Positions 59,806-64,000 of a DNA stretch of 64,000 nt are shown one piece after another. The stretch's first letter is position 1, and each line of letters opens with the position of its first letter. The stretch is taken from the NCBI RefSeq assembly GCF_002263515.1, contig NZ_CP022752.1, forward strand, positions 2,170,001-2,234,000. Direction: 5' to 3'. The position numbers were made by a program, and so were the translations under genes. Origin of the DNA: Actinopolyspora erythraea. GTDB taxonomy: Bacteria; Actinomycetota; Actinomycetes; Mycobacteriales; Pseudonocardiaceae. The notes below the pieces were generated by a model. That model searched no databases, was not told the origin of the DNA, and saw only the letters and a list, made by a program, of their open reading frames with translations.

Positions 59806-60698
59806 GCCTTCACCGCCCCCGCGATCCCCGAAACCAGATGACGCTGTACGAACACGAAGAACACCAGCACCGGGATGGTCATCAGCGTCGACCCCGCCAT
59901 GATGGCTCCCCAGTCGTTGCCGGTCGGTTTGAAGAAGACCAGGATCGCCAGCGGCAGCGTCTGGTTCTCCGTCGCCGAGATGATGAAGGTCTTGGCGAAC
60001 AGGAAGTCGTTCCAGGCGTGGATGAACGACAACACGCTCATCGCTACCAGGCCCGGGGCGACCAGCGGAAAGAGTACCTGCCACGTGAACCGGAACCTGC
60101 CGGCTCCGTCCAGGGTGGCGGCCTCCTCCAGTTCGGCGGGAACGGCCGCGACGAAGCCGCGCAGCATCCAGATCGCGAACGGCAGGCTGAAGGCCAAGTG
60201 CACCAGGACCAACGAGCCGAGGTGATTCAGGCCGAACCACGGAGCCACCGAACCCACCGAGCGCATCAGGAAGAACAGCGGGATGGTCAACGCTTCCACC
60301 GGTACCATCTGGGCCACCAGGATCATCACCAGCAGCACCGTTCTGCCGCGGAAGCGGAACCGGGTCAGGGCCACGGCGGCCAGGAACGACAGCACCAGCG
60401 AGACCAGCACGACCACCCCAGCCACGAGCACGCTGTTCAGGAAGTACCTGCCGAAGTTGTCCACAGTGAACACTTGGCGGAAATTCTCCAGCGTGGGGGA
60501 GAGCGTCCACGGACGTGGATCGGTGGACTGGATCTGCCCTGCCGGTTTGAACGCCGTGAGCACCATCCAGTAGAGCGGAAAGGCGATAGCGGCTGCCACG
60601 AGCACGGTCGCGATCTCGGCCAGCGTCCTCCCGGGACGTTTTCCCGGTAGCACGCGGCCTGTGACGCCGCGCTTCGGGCCGCGTGCCGCGATTGTCAT
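59802..60698 (-). CDS. Sugar ABC transporter permease (MalG-type)
   Basis: 298 residues from ATG 60698. Six membrane segments, and the EAA loop ELEEAATLDGAGRFRFTWQV (about 187-206) that meets the ATPase. It overlaps the preceding permease by 4 bases and the hexosaminidase by 4. No ATPase gene lies here; a shared MsiK-type ATPase elsewhere is likely, as in Streptomyces. Confidence 0.92.
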   Translation of the reverse strand: MTIAARGPKRGVTGRVLPGKRPGRTLAEIATVLVAAAIAFPLYWMVLTAFKPAGQIQSTDPRPWTLSPTLENFRQVFTVDNFGRYFLNSVLVAGVVVLVSLVLSFLAAVALTRFRFRGRTVLLVMILVAQMVPVEALTIPLFFLMRSVGSVAPWFGLNHLGSLVLVHLAFSLPFAIWMLRGFVAAVPAELEEAATLDGAGRFRFTWQVLFPLVAPGLVAMSVLSFIHAWNDFLFAKTFIISATENQTLPLAILVFFKPTGNDWGAIMAGSTLMTIPVLVFFVFVQRHLVSGIAGAVKA

Positions 60699-61681
60699 GT
60701 GCTTTCCCCCGTGCCTCGTTGTACTCGCAGGTAAATCACTGTGATCACCAACAGCAGGACGGTCATCACCACTCCGATGGCGGAGCCCATTCCGTAGTTC
60801 GACCCCGCGAACGCCTCCTGGTAAGCGTATACGTTGAGCACCAGATTCTGCCCCGCGATTCCGCCGCCGTCGGTCATCACGTATATCTGTGTGAAAATCT
60901 TGAAGTCCCAGATGATCGACTGGATGGTGGCGATCACCAACAACGGGCGAAGCATGGGCAGCAGCACGCTCCGCGTGGTTCGCCACGCCGAGGCTCCGTC
61001 CAACGAGGCGGCTTCGACGATCTCGTTCGGTACCGCCTTGATGCCCGCGTACATGGTCACCATCACGAAGGGGAAGGAGCACCAGACGACCTCACCCGCC
61101 ACCAGGGCGAAGGCGGTGAACCGGTCGTAGGTCCAGGAAAACCCCGACATGCTCTGCCAGCCGAGTCCGCTCAGCACTTCGTTGACCAGTCCGAAGTCCT
61201 GGTCGAACAGGAAGAGCCACACGGTCGAGCCCGCCACGGCCGGGGTCGCCCACGCGCCGAGCGCCGCCAGGAAGAGCAGCGTGCGGGGCAGCCAACGGAC
61301 CCTGCTGGCCAGCACGGCCAGCACGATCCCCACCGCCAGGCTGCCCAGCACGCAGACCGCGGCGAACCCGCAGGTGTTGAGCAGCACCATCCAGAACCGG
61401 CCGTCGCCGAGCAACGCCGTGTAGTTGCCCAGTCCTAGGAACTCCAGCGGTGCTCCGCCGCTCGCCTGTGCCTGTCCGTACTCGTACAGCGACAGCTGCA
61501 CGAGCTGGTAGAGCGGATAGGCCATGACCGCAACCAGCAGGATCCCGGCCGGTGCCAGGTAGAGCGCAGCGGTGCGGGCCTGTCCGTCACCGCTACCGCG
61601 ACTCGGACGACGACCGCGTCGCGTCGTCGGGGCACCGGGCGGGTTCTTCGCGTCCGGCTCGGTGGTCAGCTCGGCTGTCAT
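60695..61681 (-). CDS. Sugar ABC transporter permease (MalF-type)
   Basis: 328 residues, hydrophilic start (35 residues), then AALYLAPAGILLVAVMAYPL and five more membrane segments. The EAA loop is NEIVEAASLDGASAWRTTRSV (about 220-239). It is the second gene of the operon, 33 bp after the binding-protein gene. Confidence 0.92.
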   Translation of the reverse strand: MTAELTTEPDAKNPPGAPTTRRGRRPSRGSGDGQARTAALYLAPAGILLVAVMAYPLYQLVQLSLYEYGQAQASGGAPLEFLGLGNYTALLGDGRFWMVLLNTCGFAAVCVLGSLAVGIVLAVLASRVRWLPRTLLFLAALGAWATPAVAGSTVWLFLFDQDFGLVNEVLSGLGWQSMSGFSWTYDRFTAFALVAGEVVWCSFPFVMVTMYAGIKAVPNEIVEAASLDGASAWRTTRSVLLPMLRPLLVIATIQSIIWDFKIFTQIYVMTDGGGIAGQNLVLNVYAYQEAFAGSNYGMGSAIGVVMTVLLLVITVIYLRVQRGTGEST

Positions 61682-61714
61682 CGGCTGGAACCTGTTCCTG
61701 ATCCGGGAGGGGGG

Positions 61715-62998
61715 CTACTCGCCGAACGTGCTGTTCATGCGTCGGGCCGCTTCGCCGGTGGCCCCTCGAACTCCTTCGCCGGTGGCGATCCGCTGCGCCA
61801 TCGTCGGCAGGATCTCCTGCGCGTCGATCTCGGACCATGTCGGAGTGCTCGGCACGAACCGGGTTCCCGCCTGCAGGGTCTCGATGAAGGGTTCGATGGC
61901 GGGGTCGTCCGCCGCGACCTGGTCCTGGACGTCCTCGAAGGTGGGCAGATAGCTCATCGCCTCGTACATCTCGCGCTGGTGCTTCTTGCCCGCGAGCACC
62001 TTGATGAACTCCTGGGCCAACGTGGAATGGTCCGAGGAGCGCATCACGCCGAGCAGGTTCCCGCCCGCGAAGGCCGGCGCGACCGAACCGGGCTCACGTC
62101 CCGGCAGTGGGACCACGTCGTAGTCGTCGCCCGCGGCCCCCTCGTTGACAGCGGTGCGGTTGAAATCCCCACCGATCGTCATGGCCGCCTTGCCCCCGGC
62201 GAAGGCCTGCACACTCTCGGTCCCGGTCATCTGGGAGCACTGGTCGGGTGGGCAGATCGACGGGTCGAGCAGCCGGGTGTAGGTGCGAATGCCGCGACGG
62301 GAGGGCTCGGTGTCGATGGTGGACCGCCACGAACCGTCCTCGCGTTCGGCGAGTTCACCGCCGAAGGCCCAGACGAACGGCATCATCGCGTAGGTGTACT
62401 TGCCCCCGGCCGCGATACCGTACATGTCCGGCCGCTGCGAGCGGATCGTACGAGCGGTCTCCACGAGTTCGTCGAGGGTGCGCGGCGGTTCGAGGCCCAG
62501 GTCCTCGAAAACGTCGGTGCGGTAGTACAGCGCCCTCACGCCGGTGAACCAGGGGACACCGTAGATCCTGTCGTCCACTTTCGCCGTGTCCAGCACCGAG
62601 TCGGAGAGGTCGGAGGCGGCGGGCCAGTTCTCGACCATGCCGGTGAGGTCCGACATCCCACCCGCCGCTACGTAGCTGGCGAGGTCGGTGTTGCCGAACT
62701 CCGCGACGTCGGGGGCGCTGGAGGGGTCGTTGAAAGCTCCGGTGAACCGTTCCGAGCGCGTGTCCACCGCGATGTAGCGGACATCGACGGTGACGTCCTC
62801 GTGGGCGCTCTCGAACTCCCGCACCGCGGCATCGACCACTTTTTCCTTCGGTTCCCGATTGGCCTCGTCGAACAGCCAAACCCGGAGGGTTCCCGTCCGG
62901 CTGTCCTCATCGGAGCCTGACTGGTCGACCTGCGGTGGGCCACAGCCCACCAGCAACGTGGTCGCGATCGCGACGGTGGCTAACTTCCAGAACCGCAT
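61715..62998 (-). CDS. Sugar-binding lipoprotein of ABC transporter (DasA/NgcE-like)
   Basis: 427 residues from ATG 62998 with ACGGAGGTGTC upstream. The signal peptide ends in LLVGC, so Cys19 should carry lipid. The fold is a solute-binding type 1 protein: LRVWLFDE, DVAEFGNTDLASYVAAGG, GVPWFTGVRALYYRTDVF. With two permeases and GH20 in the same operon it most likely binds N-acetylglucosamine or chitobiose. A DasR-like site overlaps its promoter. Confidence 0.9.
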   Translation of the reverse strand: MRFWKLATVAIATTLLVGCGPPQVDQSGSDEDSRTGTLRVWLFDEANREPKEKVVDAAVREFESAHEDVTVDVRYIAVDTRSERFTGAFNDPSSAPDVAEFGNTDLASYVAAGGMSDLTGMVENWPAASDLSDSVLDTAKVDDRIYGVPWFTGVRALYYRTDVFEDLGLEPPRTLDELVETARTIRSQRPDMYGIAAGGKYTYAMMPFVWAFGGELAEREDGSWRSTIDTEPSRRGIRTYTRLLDPSICPPDQCSQMTGTESVQAFAGGKAAMTIGGDFNRTAVNEGAAGDDYDVVPLPGREPGSVAPAFAGGNLLGVMRSSDHSTLAQEFIKVLAGKKHQREMYEAMSYLPTFEDVQDQVAADDPAIEPFIETLQAGTRFVPSTPTWSEIDAQEILPTMAQRIATGEGVRGATGEAARRMNSTFGE

Positions 62999-63006
62999 GA
63001 CACCTC

Positions 63007-63025
63007 CGTTGCGTTCAATGCAACG
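63007..63025. promoter_or_regulatory. Inverted repeat in the 5' leader of the sugar operon
   Basis: CGTTGC and GCAACG, separated by 7 nt, lie between promoter and start codon. It could be an operator for a LacI-type regulator. Evidence is the symmetry only. Confidence 0.35.
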
Positions 63026-63052
63026 TTTGTTCTGTTCTGCGCAATGTGGTCG

Positions 63053-63094
63053 ATGCTAGGCGGACAGGGGAGTGGACACAAGGTCTAGACCTGT
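63053..63094 (-). promoter_or_regulatory. Promoter with overlapping DasR-type (dre) site
   Basis: On the minus strand TTGTGT (63076-63081), 17-nt spacer and TAGCAT (63053-63058). The palindrome AGGTCTAGACCT (63081-63092) contains the GGTCTAGACC core of the DasR site known from Streptomyces and touches the -35. DasR, a GntR-family repressor released by glucosamine-6-phosphate, would block the operon here. Confidence 0.75.
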
Positions 63095-63284
63095 AAGAGT
63101 CCATCGCGGATGGAACCGCGTCGGCCGAGCACGTGAACCGAATGGGTTTCCCGTGGGTTTCGGAGGAGACGTTCACCGTCGAGCGTGGCGGGTGCCGTCC
63201 TTCGTGGCCGTTCCGCCACACCGGCCGGCGGGACCGAACTCCCCGCCGTCGCTTCCGCGCCGAGCACCCGCCCGCTGAGCTCGG

Positions 63285-64000
63285 CTACAGCGCCACCATC
63301 GCCACTCCGGGGGCCGCCACCGCCTCGATCACCGGATGCGGTTTCCCAGTGACCGTGTCACGCGGCAGGCGGGTCACCGTGCCCGAGTTCTGGTTGGCCA
63401 CGTAGAGCCAACGACCGCTGCCGTCGAGAGCGCAGTGCCGCGGCCAGGCCCCACCCGTGCCGGTCGTGCCCACCAGGCGCAGTCGTGCTCCCCCGTCGCG
63501 CACCTCGAAGTGGGCGATCTCGTCGTCACCCCGGTTCGTGACGTAGCAGTCCCCCGCGGCTGTCACGACCACCTCGGCGGGGTAGTTCTCCCCCTCGGCT
63601 CCGCTCGGTCGGGTGCTGACGCTCTCGCCCGGTTCGAAGGTGCCCTTCGCGGCGTCCCACGCCAGTACCGTCACGGTGCTGGCCAGCTCGTTGACCAGGT
63701 ACGCGTGCCCACCGTCCGGTCGGAAGGCCAGATGACGTGGTCCGCTGCCCGCCGCCAGGGACAGCCGCTGGTTCTCCCGCAGCCTGCCGGACTCGGGGTC
63801 GAGCCGGTAGGTGAACACCGCGTCCGCGCCGAGGTCTACCGCGACGACCCACCGCCCGCTCGGATCGGTCAGCACCTGGTGGGCGTGCGGTTCGCGCCGT
63901 TCCGAGGAGTGCCGAACCAGATCGGTCGACTCCCCGAGCCCGCCGTCCGGCCGCAGCCGGTGGACCACGACGGTTCCGTCGGTGTAGTTGGCCGTCAGCA
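63285..64000 (-). CDS. Lactonase family beta-propeller protein (5' end beyond window)
   Basis: The frame is open at the right edge, with an upstream reading LTANYTDGTVVVHRL. Visible repeats are HQVLTDPSGRWVVAVDLGAD, GPRHLAFRPDGGHAYLVNEL and GTGGAWPRHCALDGSGRWLY, the blade pattern of 6-phosphogluconolactonase-type (YbhE) proteins. It would hydrolyse a sugar lactone in the cytoplasm. The lack of the N-terminus prevents a length check. Confidence 0.82.
   Translation of the reverse strand, partial: LTANYTDGTVVVHRLRPDGGLGESTDLVRHSSERREPHAHQVLTDPSGRWVVAVDLGADAVFTYRLDPESGRLRENQRLSLAAGSGPRHLAFRPDGGHAYLVNELASTVTVLAWDAAKGTFEPGESVSTRPSGAEGENYPAEVVVTAAGDCYVTNRGDDEIAHFEVRDGGARLRLVGTTGTGGAWPRHCALDGSGRWLYVANQNSGTVTRLPRDTVTGKPHPVIEAVAAPGVAMVAL

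Noticed and set aside
58207-60510. A 767-codon hexosaminidase with a long N-terminal extension
   Set aside because: The first 235 codons are the shadow of the permease gene; the TTG at 59805 overlapping the permease stop gives the normal GH20 length.

Overview
The window joins two genomes. Positions 1 to about 42,428 are a siphovirus-type prophage of moderate G+C, with dense short genes, ATGA-type overlaps and many GTG/TTG starts. From about 42,428 to 64,000 the sequence is a high-G+C actinobacterial chromosome. CstA, an MHS transporter, a mycothiol-dependent DinB-like protein and a Das-like sugar operon point to an actinomycete, possibly of the Pseudonocardiales; the species cannot be read from this window.

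Prophage layout. The order matches the L5/cluster A mycobacteriophage plan, circularly permuted as expected for an integrated genome. Reading leftward on the minus strand from about 15 kb is the structural arm: HNH endonuclease, small and large terminase, portal, capsid protease/MuF-like protein, scaffold, capsid, connectors, tail tube, frameshifted tail chaperones, tape measure and minor tail proteins running off the left edge. Between 15.9 and 17 kb lies a non-coding, highly structured segment with a tRNA-Phe, a tRNA-like minihelix and an array of five palindromes; the virion ends (cos) probably fall here. On the plus strand from 17 to 40 kb is the early/replication arm: many tiny early genes, an L5 gp71-like immunity repressor, Cas4-like nuclease, DnaB-like ATPase, endonuclease VII, split primase, a dNTP-diphosphohydrolase-like protein, a DEDD exonuclease, a sigma-like factor, class II ribonucleotide reductase, ThyX, DNA polymerase I and dCMP deaminase. 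Together these replicate DNA and supply deoxynucleotides. Integrase and lysis genes are not seen and should lie beyond the left edge.

Control. The early region repeats the element CTTGACTTGGG(C/T)T. Four copies form promoters with exactly 17-nt spacers, one overlaps a -10-like box upstream of the repressor gene, and others sit at gene starts. This looks like a stoperator-type operator set, with the CTTGAC half shared with known cluster A sites but a different second half. Next to the right attachment site is a host-type Scr1/DUF397 regulator pair with a divergent gene pair.

Integration and host side. The right junction cuts an MHS-family transporter gene downstream of a 3-hydroxybutyrate dehydrogenase-like gene, so the prophage probably inactivates the transporter. 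Further right are a PepSY membrane protein, CstA, an exo/endonuclease/phosphatase family protein, an MBL hydrolase, UvrA, a J-domain/NERD protein, a CynX-type transporter, and an operon of solute-binding lipoprotein, two permeases and a GH20 hexosaminidase. The operon resembles dasABC-dasD, and a DasR-type palindrome overlaps its predicted -35 box. The window ends inside a lactonase-like beta-propeller gene.
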